Both the position numbers and the translations under genes were made by a program. The notes under the pieces were generated by a model. The model did not search any database. It saw nothing but the letters and a program-made list of their open reading frames with translations, and was not told the origin of the DNA. From Flavobacteriaceae bacterium (GTDB lineage: Bacteria > Bacteroidota > Bacteroidia > Flavobacteriales > Flavobacteriaceae), in contig JALRKI010000030.1 in the NCBI GenBank assembly GCA_023254815.1, forward strand, positions 1 to 17,764: a stretch of DNA of 17,764 bases. The letters run 5' to 3'. Every line of letters starts with the position of its first letter. Within the stretch, counting starts at the first letter, position 1. This document shows, in pieces, positions 1 to 8,195 of the stretch.

Positions 1-270
1 CAAATTCCAATAAGTAATGGCCCCGGGGAATATGGAGGATTACCAGGCCTGATCTTAGAGCTAGAAGATGGAGACACGAACATTCTTTGCTCTCAAATTG
101 TTATTAATCCTAGTGAGAGAATTGCTGTTAAGGAGCCGAATAAAGGAAAAGAGGTGAGCCAATCTGAATACGAATCCATACGAAATGAAAAATTTAAAGA
201 AATGGAAGAAAACAGAGGCAGACCCGGTAAAGACGAAGGGCATGCCATTTCTATTAAAATCAGAAATTAA
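1..270 (+). CDS. GLPGLI family protein, C-terminal part (5' end outside window)
   Basis: The reading frame is open from the first base to a TAA at 268-270, giving the last 89 residues of a protein. It contains the family signature in GGLPGLILEL, followed by an ILCSQIVINP segment and a charged Lys/Glu-rich tail. The family is named for this motif and is common in Bacteroidetes; members are usually exported proteins of unknown function, often encoded next to TonB-dependent-receptor-like proteins, as here. The next gene is a clear tandem paralogue: QIPISNGPGEYGGLPGLI here aligns with QIPVSHGPGEFWGLPGLI there. The start and signal peptide lie outside the window. The 47-base gap to the next gene suggests co-transcription. 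The function is unknown. Confidence 0.88.
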   Translation, partial: QIPISNGPGEYGGLPGLILELEDGDTNILCSQIVINPSERIAVKEPNKGKEVSQSEYESIRNEKFKEMEENRGRPGKDEGHAISIKIRN

Positions 271-317
271 TTGTTAAACTAAAATCACTCCAAGGAGTCC
301 AATCCAAAATATTTTTT

Positions 318-1184
318 ATGAAGAACACATTGACTTTATGTATTGCAATGACAACAGGGTTGTTAATTCAAGCTCAAGATTTTCAAGGCGTTGCCTACTA
401 TCAGTCCAAAACTTCTATGGATTTAGAAGGATTTGGTGGTCGTGAAATGTCTCCAGAAATGAAGAAGAGAATTGCAGAGAACATGAAAAGCATGTTGGAA
501 AAAACTTATGTCTTGACCTTTAATCAATCCGAATCTATCTTTTCTGAAGAAGAAGTTTTGGAAGCTCCTGGGTCTGGAGGAAACTGGATGAGTTGGATGA
601 ACAACTACAGCGCTGGACCTCAGTACAAAAACATAAAAGAGGGCCAAATGGTTCAAGATCAGGAATTTTTCGGAAAACAATTTCTGATCAACGATTCTCT
701 TCAAAGTTTTGAATGGCAAATGGGAACTGAAACCCGTCAAATTGGAAGCTACTTGTGCTTCAAAGCAACCGCGGTTAAAAAAGTGGCGGATACAGATTGG
801 AGCAGTATGCGCCGCCGTACGGATAGAAATGAATCCAATGAAGCCAAAGCTACTGAGAAGGACTCGACCAAGACTACAGTAATTAGTGATGAAATTGAAA
901 TCCCTAAAGAGGTCATCGTTACAGCTTGGTATACTCCGCAAATTCCTGTAAGTCACGGCCCTGGAGAGTTTTGGGGACTGCCAGGATTAATTTTGGAAAT
1001 TCAAAACGACCGAACGACCATTTTGTGTTCAAAAATAGTGTTGAATCCTGAGCAAAAATCAAAAATTCAAGCCCCCACCAAGGGTCAAATAATCACTCGA
1101 AGCGAGTATGACAAAGTCGTAAAAGAGAAAACCGAAGAAATGCGTGGGATGTATCGTGGTGGAGGAAATCGCAGAAGAAACTAA
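318..1184 (+). CDS. GLPGLI family protein, probably periplasmic
   Basis: This 288-residue protein has an N-terminal signal peptide (hydrophobic core about residues 5-17, likely cleavage after Ala19 in IQAQ). The GLPGLI motif is at residues 220-225, followed by an ILCSKIVLNP segment like that of the truncated gene upstream. Between them is a Lys/Glu/Arg-rich region (about 150-190), and the C-terminus is Gly/Arg-rich. No lipobox is seen, so a soluble periplasmic protein is the simplest reading. The ATG at 318 is chosen because it gives an intact signal peptide directly after a short intergenic gap. It lies 53 bases before a large outer-membrane receptor-like gene, and the pair probably works together at the envelope. 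No enzymatic motif is recognisable and the function is unknown. Confidence 0.9.
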   Translation: MKNTLTLCIAMTTGLLIQAQDFQGVAYYQSKTSMDLEGFGGREMSPEMKKRIAENMKSMLEKTYVLTFNQSESIFSEEEVLEAPGSGGNWMSWMNNYSAGPQYKNIKEGQMVQDQEFFGKQFLINDSLQSFEWQMGTETRQIGSYLCFKATAVKKVADTDWSSMRRRTDRNESNEAKATEKDSTKTTVISDEIEIPKEVIVTAWYTPQIPVSHGPGEFWGLPGLILEIQNDRTTILCSKIVLNPEQKSKIQAPTKGQIITRSEYDKVVKEKTEEMRGMYRGGGNRRRN

Positions 1185-1237
1185 TATTATCAACAAATAC
1201 CCATTGTCAATTACATTTTTGTATTAAACAGATTTTT

Positions 1238-3985
1238 ATGATTTCAAACAGACTAATCCAAAAGAGCAATATTTTTCAATTCAAAAATGTTTTCATATTG
1301 TTTGTATTCCTATTAGTTGGTAACCTTGTCTCCGCTCAGATTAAGCTAGAGGGTGTAATAAAAGATAGTATTGGACAGCCGTTAGAATTGGCCAATGTCA
1401 TTGCAATCAATCAGGCTACAAAAGCCATGCAAGGTTATGCCATTACCACTAGTGCTGGACAATACAAGGTAAATTTGCAGCCCAATACCACCTATACTTT
1501 GATGATCAGTTATATCGGGATGAGAACAGAACAGTCTACTCTAGAAACAGGCACATCGGATGTGATAAGAGATTTTACTCTTTTCAATGACAATTCTCTT
1601 GATGCTGTAGAATTGGTCTATGAGATGCCAGTATCAGTCAGGGGAGATACGCTCATTTATAATGCTGATTCATTCAAAACAGGTTCAGAAAGAAAGCTGG
1701 AGGATGTCCTAAAGAACCTACCAGGCGTGGAAATTATGGATGATGGACAAATCGAAATTGAGGGAAAGGCAGTTACCAAACTTATGGTTGATGGCAAGGA
1801 TTTTTTCGATGGAGATACAAAGTTGGCTTCCAAAAATATTCCGGCGAATGCTGTTGACAAGGTTCAGGTGTTGAAGAATTTCTCTGAAGTTAGTCAATTG
1901 AGCGGGGTTTCCAATAATCAAGATAACATTGCTTTAAACATCAAACTTAAAGAAGGGAAAAAGAACTTTTGGTTTGGAAACCTTACTGCAGGGGGAGGTC
2001 AGTCTCCCTCCGAAGATTTATATTTACTGCAACCCAAGCTTTTCTATTACAATCCAAAATACAGTATCAATGTTATAGGTGATTTGAATAATTTAGGTGA
2101 AGTAGCATTTACACGCTCCGATTATTTCAGATTTTCAGGAGGTTTCAGAAACCCTAGTTCGAACAGTGGAACCAATCTTAGTCTTGGAGGAAATTCTCTT
2201 GGATTTTTGAGCCTACAAAACAACAGAGCCTTGTCTATAGAATCAAAATTTGCTGCCTCCAACTTCAGCTATTCTCCAACTGAGGTCCTTACCTTGAGCG
2301 GCTTTGGCATCTTTTCTCATAGCAGAAATATGTTACAGGAAAACAATCAGAGGGTTTACACCGATTCCGAGCTCGGACTGCCCAATGAATCTACAGAATC
2401 CAGAACCACTCAGAAAAGTGATTTGGCCATGCTTAAATTGAGCAGCTCCTTTAAACCCAATTCAAACAATCAAATGGATTACGATATTTTGGGACGTACT
2501 TCTGAAGAAAGCCAAATTCAAAATGTGAACTCCTCAGTATTGGGAACAACTGCACAACTGGAAGGGTCTAAACCATTTAGTGTCAACCAAAACTTAAATT
2601 ATTATTACACGCTTGACGACAAGAATATTTTTGCCTTAGAAGCTCAACATTTGATTAGTGATGAAGATCCGGTCTACTCTGCTATTATTGACAATAAAGA
2701 CACTTATGAGAACACGGCCATGGGCTTGGGGTTTGACCCAGACCAGTTAAATTATCAAGCCAATCAATCCAAGCGACTAAAGTCCAATCAACTAGACGCC
2801 AAGCTAGACTATTATTACGTGTTGAATCAAAAAAGTAATCTCAATTTTTCTTTTGGAACCTTGTTAAGTCGACAACAATTTAAGTCAGATTTGTTTCAAA
2901 CATTGGACTCAGGAGCGACTTTCGACTCGACACCTTTAACCAACGACGGACTAGATACCAATGATGTAGATTACCGCTTCAGTGATGTCTATTTGGGCTT
3001 TGCTTACAGAGTGAAAACAGGTATTTTTACCTTATCACCTGGACTTTCATTTCACGCTTTTGGGAATTCAAACACCCAATTCGGGAATTCCTTTGACGAT
3101 AATTTTGTCAAGATTTTACCTAAGGTAAACGTTTTGATGCAATTGAAGAAAAGCGAACAAATTACTTTTGACTATAGCATGAGAACACAGTTTACTGACG
3201 TTTCTCGATTGGCATTGGGATTGGTAATGAACAGCTATAATTCGTTTTTCAGTGGATCAGCTGATTTACAAAATGCCCTCTCTCACAATGTGAGACTCTC
3301 TTACTACAGTTTTAACCTGTTCAATTACACCAATGTTTTTGCCAATATCAATTACAACAAGAGCATAGACAACATTAGAAATCGTACCAATTTCAACAGT
3401 GTTATAGCGACCAGTTCGCCCTTTAATTCTGGCTTTGCCGACGAGTCGTTGAATGCCTCAGGACGCTATCAAAGGACTTTTGGAAAGATACGAGGGTCGA
3501 TTAATACAAATTTCAACTATTCCAAGTTCAATCAATTCATTCAAGACCGAGTTTCGGTGAATGAAAATTTTTCTCAGTCTTATAGCGCCGAGGTCAGAAC
3601 TAACTTTAAATCTGCTCCCAATGTTGAATTAGGCTATCGCTATTCTATTGCCAACAACGACTTAGGAACAACCATCGCTAGGTTTTATACTAAAGCACCA
3701 TCAATTGATTTCGACGCCTACATTTGGAAGTCGGTAACCTTAAGATCTAACTATTCTTTAAACAGGTTCAGCAATGAAGATCGTGTGCTCAACGAATTCG
3801 ATTTTTGGGACGCAAGTATCGCTTATAAAAAGGAAGATAGTAAATGGGAATTTGAAATTAAGGCGACCAATCTCTTGGATACCGGTTCACAAGTATCGAG
3901 TAACACAAGTAACATATCAGTGAGCACAACTGAGTATTTCATCCAGCCTCGATTTCTTACTTTAAGGTTGCGATACGAACTTTAA
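1238..3985 (+). CDS. TonB-dependent-receptor-like outer-membrane beta-barrel protein
   Basis: This is a 915-residue outer-membrane protein. A signal peptide covers residues 1-33 (basic N-terminus, hydrophobic 18-31, cleavage after VSA). Residues about 35-115 form a carboxypeptidase-regulatory-like beta-sandwich (EGVIKDSIGQPLELANV, then SYIGM), typical of Bacteroidetes SusC-type proteins. Residues about 130-235 resemble a TonB-receptor plug (RGDTLIYNADSFKTGSERKL, VLKNLPGVEI, VDGKDFF). The rest is rich in alternating aromatic/polar strands and ends at a beta-strand (RFLTLRLRYEL), as expected of a barrel. Some relatives are annotated simply as outer-membrane beta-barrel proteins. The transported substrate cannot be told from sequence. 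The adjoining GLPGLI genes suggest a functional link. I see no convincing promoter in the 53-base gap upstream, so it is probably transcribed with them. Confidence 0.88.
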   Translation: MISNRLIQKSNIFQFKNVFILFVFLLVGNLVSAQIKLEGVIKDSIGQPLELANVIAINQATKAMQGYAITTSAGQYKVNLQPNTTYTLMISYIGMRTEQSTLETGTSDVIRDFTLFNDNSLDAVELVYEMPVSVRGDTLIYNADSFKTGSERKLEDVLKNLPGVEIMDDGQIEIEGKAVTKLMVDGKDFFDGDTKLASKNIPANAVDKVQVLKNFSEVSQLSGVSNNQDNIALNIKLKEGKKNFWFGNLTAGGGQSPSEDLYLLQPKLFYYNPKYSINVIGDLNNLGEVAFTRSDYFRFSGGFRNPSSNSGTNLSLGGNSLGFLSLQNNRALSIESKFAASNFSYSPTEVLTLSGFGIFSHSRNMLQENNQRVYTDSELGLPNESTESRTTQKSDLAMLKLSSSFKPNSNNQMDYDILGRTSEESQIQNVNSSVLGTTAQLEGSKPFSVNQNLNYYYTLDDKNIFALEAQHLISDEDPVYSAIIDNKDTYENTAMGLGFDPDQLNYQANQSKRLKSNQLDAKLDYYYVLNQKSNLNFSFGTLLSRQQFKSDLFQTLDSGATFDSTPLTNDGLDTNDVDYRFSDVYLGFAYRVKTGIFTLSPGLSFHAFGNSNTQFGNSFDDNFVKILPKVNVLMQLKKSEQITFDYSMRTQFTDVSRLALGLVMNSYNSFFSGSADLQNALSHNVRLSYYSFNLFNYTNVFANINYNKSIDNIRNRTNFNSVIATSSPFNSGFADESLNASGRYQRTFGKIRGSINTNFNYSKFNQFIQDRVSVNENFSQSYSAEVRTNFKSAPNVELGYRYSIANNDLGTTIARFYTKAPSIDFDAYIWKSVTLRSNYSLNRFSNEDRVLNEFDFWDASIAYKKEDSKWEFEIKATNLLDTGSQVSSNTSNISVSTTEYFIQPRFLTLRLRYEL

Positions 3986-4044
3986 ACTTGCCTCATTGGG
4001 TGTAGTAGGCCTATCGGAAAAAAAACTAAAGAGTCAAGTGATTT

Positions 4045-4058
4045 TAAAAACGTTTTTA
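4045..4058. repeat. 14-base perfect palindrome in an AT-rich intergenic gap
   Basis: TAAAAACGTTTTTA reads the same on both strands. It is nested inside a wider inverted repeat, ATTTTAAA (4041-4048) and TTTAAAAT (4061-4068). It lies between the 3' ends of two convergent genes, the receptor-like gene and metK. It could help end transcription or be a protein-binding dyad, but in AT-rich sequence it could also be chance. No function is claimed. Confidence 0.4.
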
Positions 4059-4104
4059 TCTTTAAAATAATGGTTTGGCAGGTGTATTCGAGCTCAATGG
4101 ATTG

Positions 4105-4128
4105 GAATAAAAAGAGTCCAAAAAGGAC
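4105..4128 (-). terminator. weak candidate terminator downstream of metK
   Basis: On the minus strand a four-base stem GTCC/GGAC (4125-4128 with 4116-4119) with a TTTTT loop is followed by TCTTTTTATT. It lies 31-54 bases past the metK stop. The stem is short and the call is marginal, but no better candidate is visible in this gap. Confidence 0.3.
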
Positions 4129-4158
4129 ATAACTGTTGTCTCAAAAACTGAAGATGAT

Positions 4159-5427
4159 CTACTCCGGAAGTTTAAGACCAAAAGACTGTGCAAGCTTTTC
4201 TTTATAATCGAGACGTTCCCAAGTGAACAAGTCCACCTTCATCGTTTTGGATTCCCCGCCAGGGAGTTTGAATTTTTTTTCTACAGTCTGAGGCTGGCGT
4301 CCCATGTGACCATAGGCAGCAGTCTCTAAATAAATGGGTTGGCGCAATTTTAGTCTGTCTTCAATGGCGGCAGGACGCATGTCGAAGGTCTTAACCAACA
4401 TTGCAGCAATTTCATCATCCGTAAACCCATTTTTAGCGGTTCCTGCTGTATTGACGTAAAACGAGGTTGGCTCTGCTACCCCAATGGCATATGACACCTG
4501 AATTAGAGCCTGATCGCAAATTCCAGAAGCTACCAAATTTTTAGCAATATGCCGAGTGGCATAGGCTGCGCTTCGATCTACTTTACTGGGGTCTTTCCCT
4601 GAAAAAGCTCCTCCTCCATGCGCTCCTCGGCCGCCATAGGTATCGACAATTATTTTTCGTCCAGTCAGGCCGGAATCTCCATGAGGACCACCAATTACGA
4701 AGTTTCCTGTAGGGTTGATGTGGTATTTAATAGGACAATCGAAGAGCTTTTGATGTTTTTCGGACAACTGGCCAATAACCCTTGGCATCAAAATATTGAG
4801 CATGTCCTGCTTTATTTTGTTGCTCATCGCTTCTTCATCCTTTAAAAAGGGATCGTGCTGGGTTGAAAGAACTATGGTTTCGATCTTCAAGGGCCGATGA
4901 TCCTCAGAGTACAAAATGGTAACTTGACTTTTTGCGTCCGGTCTCAGGTATTTTATTTCCTGTCCAGATCTTCTGAGTACCGCCAATTCTTTTAGAATGA
5001 GATGCGATAGTTCGAGAGTTAAGGGCATATAGTTCTCGGACTCATTAGTGGCAAATCCAAAGACAATACCTTGATCTCCAGCACCTTGTTCAATTTTATT
5101 GTCTTTATCGACTCCTCGATTAATATCTTCTGATTGTTCGTGAATTGCCGATAATACCCCACAAGAATTACCGTCAAACATGTATTCGGATTTGGTATAA
5201 CCAATGCTATTGATGGTGTCTCTCGCAATTTGTTGAACATCCAAATAGACCTTTGATTTGACCTCGCCAGCCAAAATGACTTGTCCCGTAGTTACCAGGG
5301 TTTCGCAGGCTACTTTTGCCTCTGGGTCAAAGGCAATAAAATTGTCGATTAGCGCATCGCTGATTTGATCAGCAATTTTATCTGGATGTCCTTCTGACAC
5401 ACTCTCTGATGTGAAAAGATAGGCCAT
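4159..5427 (-). CDS. metK: S-adenosylmethionine synthase
   Basis: It makes S-adenosylmethionine from ATP and methionine in the cytosol. At 422 residues it is longer than the E. coli enzyme, as is usual in Bacteroidetes. The motifs are complete: SEGHPDKIADQISDAL at the N-terminus with His14 and Asp16 of the active site, DGNSCGVL, the ATP-binding GAGDQGIVFGFATNE, GGPHGDSGLTGRKI, and the glycine-rich GGGAFSGKDPSKVDRSAAY. The ATG at 5427 gives the canonical start, a few residues before TSESVSEGHPDK. The gene stands alone, convergent with the receptor-like gene and divergent from gapN. Its leader carries a SAM-II-type riboswitch and a TAnnTTTG promoter, so feedback control by its own product is likely. 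Elsewhere in the window QueA and RlmN consume SAM. Confidence 0.98.
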   Translation of the reverse strand: MAYLFTSESVSEGHPDKIADQISDALIDNFIAFDPEAKVACETLVTTGQVILAGEVKSKVYLDVQQIARDTINSIGYTKSEYMFDGNSCGVLSAIHEQSEDINRGVDKDNKIEQGAGDQGIVFGFATNESENYMPLTLELSHLILKELAVLRRSGQEIKYLRPDAKSQVTILYSEDHRPLKIETIVLSTQHDPFLKDEEAMSNKIKQDMLNILMPRVIGQLSEKHQKLFDCPIKYHINPTGNFVIGGPHGDSGLTGRKIIVDTYGGRGAHGGGAFSGKDPSKVDRSAAYATRHIAKNLVASGICDQALIQVSYAIGVAEPTSFYVNTAGTAKNGFTDDEIAAMLVKTFDMRPAAIEDRLKLRQPIYLETAAYGHMGRQPQTVEKKFKLPGGESKTMKVDLFTWERLDYKEKLAQSFGLKLPE

Positions 5428-5475
5428 AACTACAGTATATTATAAAAATGGAGTCTTCGAAAATGGAACGTTTTC

Positions 5476-5530
5476 ACTGTCTTTAGCATTTTTTGGGTGA
5501 GGTTGCAATCAGTCAAATTTCTCCTCATCA
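5476..5530 (-). promoter_or_regulatory. SAM-II-type (SAM-II/SAM-V) riboswitch aptamer upstream of metK
   Basis: Read on the minus strand, the leader has the conserved SAM-II core: ATTTGACTGATTGCAACC, then AAAAAATGCTAAAG. P1 is a perfect five-pair stem, TGAGG (5527-5523) with CCTCA (5502-5498). The pseudoknot is also present: ACTG in the P1 loop (5513-5510) can pair with CAGT (5479-5476) just after GCTAAAGA. GCA in TTGCA can pair with TGC in ATGCTAAA, as in the known fold. Its place in front of metK fits a SAM sensor. The distinction from SAM-V, which shares the same core, needs a covariance model. The core ends about 50 bases before the start codon and the expression platform is unclear: no strong terminator follows. 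A second stem, ACAGTG with TACTGT next to the ATG, could compete with the pseudoknot. Confidence 0.82.
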
Positions 5531-5540
5531 AGATTTGTTG

Positions 5541-5569
5541 CAAATATACATTGTTTTTGGAAATGCTAA
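5541..5569 (-). promoter_or_regulatory. Bacteroidetes-type promoter for metK
   Basis: The minus strand has TATATTTG at 5548-5541, an exact match to the Bacteroidetes -7 consensus TAnnTTTG. A TTAG (5569-5566) lies 17 bases further upstream as a poor -33 element (consensus TTG). Initiation would fall near 5534, a few bases before the riboswitch aptamer begins at 5530, so promoter and riboswitch support each other. Confidence 0.6.
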
Positions 5570-5611
5570 AAATCGGTGTCTAAAAATTATTATTATGATT
5601 AATGTTGTAAA

Positions 5612-5638
5612 TTGTTAAACTATTAAAGCGTTATTTTG
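5612..5638 (+). promoter_or_regulatory. weak candidate promoter for gapN
   Basis: TTG (5612-5614), a 16-base spacer and TTATTTTG (5631-5638), which is one mismatch from TAnnTTTG. It would give a leader of roughly 45 bases to the gapN start at 5691. The surrounding sequence is very AT-rich, so chance matches are likely. The rest of 5561-5690 shows no other clear signal. Confidence 0.3.
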
Positions 5639-5690
5639 GTAATGCTCTATTCTGGTTTGGTTTTTTAATAATTTTTTTAAACGTTGATAT

Positions 5691-7292
5691 ATGCCTATCT
5701 CCGATAATGTTTTAATACCTGAAGTATATCAGATCAATAATCTCCTGCACTTATCACATTATGTTGTAGACGGTCAATTAAAACACTGGGAAGGACCGTC
5801 ATCGGAGGTGCGATCTACCATATTGACGCCAAATGAGCGGGGTGAAATGGAAAATACCCTGCTTGGATATGTACCACAAATGACCGAAAAAGAAGCCCTC
5901 CATGCTTTGGAATCGGCAGCCAATGCCTATGATAAAGGTCGTGGAGCGTGGCCAACAATGAAAGTCGGTGAACGAATCCGGTGTATGGAGAAATTCGTAC
6001 TCCAAATGGCAACAAAGCGGGACGAGATTGTCAAATTGCTAATGTGGGAAATTGGCAAAAATTTGAATGACTCAGAAAAGGAATTTGACCGCACCATTGA
6101 ATATATTAATGATACCATTGATGCCTACAAGAACTTGGATAGAGAAAGTGCCAAATTCGACAAGGTTGGGGGAGTACGTGCTCACATACGCCGCGGGCCA
6201 CTTGGCATAGTCCTTTGCTTGGGACCATATAATTACCCATTGAACGAAACATTTTGCTTGTTGATACCAGCGATCATCATGGGAAATACTACCATCTTTA
6301 AACCTGCCAAATTTGGCGTTCTTCTGATAGCACCTCTTTTGGAGGCGTTTGCCAATAGTTTTCCAAAGGGTGTGGTTAATGTCATTTTTGGTCGAGGGAG
6401 GGAAGTGGCTGCTCCAATCATGAAATTGGGGAAGATAGATGCCCTTGCTTTGATAGGTCATAGTTCTTCAGCCGTTGCCCTTCAAGATTTACATCCAAAT
6501 AAGAACAGACTTCGGTTGGTGCTTGGCTTAGAGGCTAAGAATCCTGCAATCATATTGCCGTCTGCGGACATGAGCCTGACGGTTTCAGAATGCATTTCGG
6601 GGACTTTGTCCTTTAACGGGCAGCGTTGTACGGCGCTCAAGATACTTTACATTCACGAGGATGTCAAAGATGTTTTTTTGAAACAGTTTTGCGAAAAAGT
6701 TGACAGTTTAAGACTAGGAATGCCATGGGAAAATACATTGCTAACTCCTTTACCGGAGCCTCACAAGCCTGATTATATTCAATCTCTCATCGATGACGCA
6801 CTTGCCAAAGGAGCTCAAATCTTAAACAGACGAGGAGGTGAGCGATCCAGTAATTTTATTTTTCCAGCGGTGCTCTATCCTGTTACTGAAGACATGAAAG
6901 TCTATCACGAAGAACAATTTGGCCCTGTCATTCCAGTCAAGTCTTTTAGTGATTTGAATACCCCGATTAATGAAATTTCTGAATCCAATTATGGTCAACA
7001 GGTTAGCGTATTTGGGACCAATACTGAAGAACTTGCCCCCCTTATCGATATCTTAGTCAATCTAGTATGCCGGGTAAACCTGAACAGTGCTTGCCAGAGA
7101 GGACCTGACGTCTATCCGTTTACAGGACGCAAAGACTCGGCCGTAAGCACCTTGAGTGTAAATGATGCATTGCGCGCCTTTTCAATCAGAACTTTTTTGG
7201 CATGCAAAGACAACGAGATTAACAAAAATATTTTGAGAACCATGTTACAAGAACGTCAATCTAACTTTGTAAGTACCGATTATTTGCTTTAG
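5691..7292 (+). CDS. gapN: NADP-dependent (non-phosphorylating) glyceraldehyde-3-phosphate dehydrogenase, aldehyde dehydrogenase superfamily
   Basis: This 533-residue protein belongs to the aldehyde dehydrogenase superfamily. The N-terminal cofactor domain carries GPLGIVLCLGPYNYPLNE and the Lys of TTIFKPAKFG. The general-base Glu281 is in LEAKNPAI, and the catalytic Cys313 is in FNGQRCTALK, with EEQFGPVIPV further on. GQRCTALK resembles the GapN subgroup, which oxidises glyceraldehyde-3-phosphate directly to 3-phosphoglycerate and yields NADPH, bypassing the ATP-forming step. The subgroup call rests on this motif and overall look; another aldehyde dehydrogenase is possible. It is longer than streptococcal GapN, mostly through an N-terminal extension. 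LIGHSS stands where many relatives have an FTGS-like motif. The gene ends three bases from the convergent gldA-like gene. Confidence 0.78.
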   Translation: MPISDNVLIPEVYQINNLLHLSHYVVDGQLKHWEGPSSEVRSTILTPNERGEMENTLLGYVPQMTEKEALHALESAANAYDKGRGAWPTMKVGERIRCMEKFVLQMATKRDEIVKLLMWEIGKNLNDSEKEFDRTIEYINDTIDAYKNLDRESAKFDKVGGVRAHIRRGPLGIVLCLGPYNYPLNETFCLLIPAIIMGNTTIFKPAKFGVLLIAPLLEAFANSFPKGVVNVIFGRGREVAAPIMKLGKIDALALIGHSSSAVALQDLHPNKNRLRLVLGLEAKNPAIILPSADMSLTVSECISGTLSFNGQRCTALKILYIHEDVKDVFLKQFCEKVDSLRLGMPWENTLLTPLPEPHKPDYIQSLIDDALAKGAQILNRRGGERSSNFIFPAVLYPVTEDMKVYHEEQFGPVIPVKSFSDLNTPINEISESNYGQQVSVFGTNTEELAPLIDILVNLVCRVNLNSACQRGPDVYPFTGRKDSAVSTLSVNDALRAFSIRTFLACKDNEINKNILRTMLQERQSNFVSTDYLL

Positions 7293-7295
7293 ATC

Positions 7296-8195
7296 CTAGG
7301 AGGCTGTTAGGGTCTTAAATTGGGCTTCTAAACTCAAATTTTTTTGCCTTAATTGAAGAATTTTCAAATTGTTATCATGCGCAAAATCGAATACTGTTGA
7401 CCTCATATCTGTTTCTGTTCCAAAAGTGATTTCATAAGTATATCCCTCAGTATTTTCAACTTTAACCACTTTGTCCAAACGACTTAAAAAAGCCTCTTCG
7501 ACACGATAATCAAATTCTACTACAACTATTTGTTGCTGATTTTTAAGCATTTCTTTTAGTTTTTGATCGGCAACAATAGTGCCTTTAGAAATGATCAATA
7601 CTCGGTCGCACATGGCCTCAACCTCTTGCATAATATGCGTTGAAAGTAAAATCAATTTGTCTTTTCCCAAATTCACAATCAGCTGTCGAATGTCCTCTAA
7701 CTGATTTGGATCTAAACCAGTTGTGGGTTCATCCAAAATAAGGATTTCAGGATCGTGAATCAATGCTGCTGCCAACCCCACTCGTTGACGATAACCCTTT
7801 GACAACTCATGAATTGGTTTGTGAGCCATTGTTTGAAGCCCAGTTTTTTCGATGGCCAAATCCACAGCCAATGGGCTTAAACTTCTCATTCTGGAAAGCC
7901 ACAACAAGTACTCTCTGACGTACATCTCATCATATAACGGATTTGAATCGGATAAATAACCAATCTTGGATTTAATCTCTAGTAATTGTTTTGAAATGTC
8001 TTGACCATCAATAGCAATAGTTCCTTCCTGCACTTGAAGTAATCCGTTCAAAAGTTTAAACAGCGTTGATTTTCCAGCCCCGTTGGGGCCTAATATCCCT
8101 ATTACGCCTGAAGCAGAGGTCTCAAAATTTATGGCTCTAAGAGCTATATCGTTGGAATAGGAGTAACTCAGTTCCTTAACGCTAATGGTTTTCAT
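7296..8195 (-). CDS. gldA: ABC transporter ATP-binding protein, GldA-like (gliding motility)
   Basis: This 299-residue ABC ATPase has Walker A GPNGAGKST (36-44, Lys42), signature LSKGYRQ (131-137), Walker B ILILDE (151-156, catalytic Glu156), TGLDPNQ and switch His187 in STHIMQE. The Q-loop Gln appears replaced (GYLSDSNPLY), which I recall as usual in GldA. The C-terminal region (about 220-299) is an accessory domain typical of this family. GldA, with GldF and GldG, forms an ABC transporter needed for gliding in Flavobacterium; this protein has the right length and the motifs NPLY, MYVREYL and LSKGYRQRVGLA. No permease gene adjoins it, which is normal for gldA as I recall, but a generic drug or CcmA-type ATPase cannot be excluded. 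No clear promoter was found upstream. Confidence 0.8.
   Translation of the reverse strand: MKTISVKELSYSYSNDIALRAINFETSASGVIGILGPNGAGKSTLFKLLNGLLQVQEGTIAIDGQDISKQLLEIKSKIGYLSDSNPLYDEMYVREYLLWLSRMRSLSPLAVDLAIEKTGLQTMAHKPIHELSKGYRQRVGLAAALIHDPEILILDEPTTGLDPNQLEDIRQLIVNLGKDKLILLSTHIMQEVEAMCDRVLIISKGTIVADQKLKEMLKNQQQIVVVEFDYRVEEAFLSRLDKVVKVENTEGYTYEITFGTETDMRSTVFDFAHDNNLKILQLRQKNLSLEAQFKTLTAS

Noticed and set aside
423..956. A 177-codon minus-strand ORF opposite the GLPGLI gene
   Set aside because: It is a shadow of a gene with signal peptide and family motif on the + strand; its translation shows no domain pattern.
5476..5530. SAM-I (S-box) riboswitch as the class of the metK leader
   Set aside because: The S-box core and its multi-stem layout are absent. 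The single P1 with loop-to-tail pseudoknot and GCTAAAG is the SAM-II/SAM-V pattern.
5691..7292. Calling the aldehyde dehydrogenase a succinate-semialdehyde or betaine-aldehyde enzyme
   Set aside because: GQRCTALK around the catalytic Cys and the overall form suit the GapN subgroup better, though the substrate is not proven.
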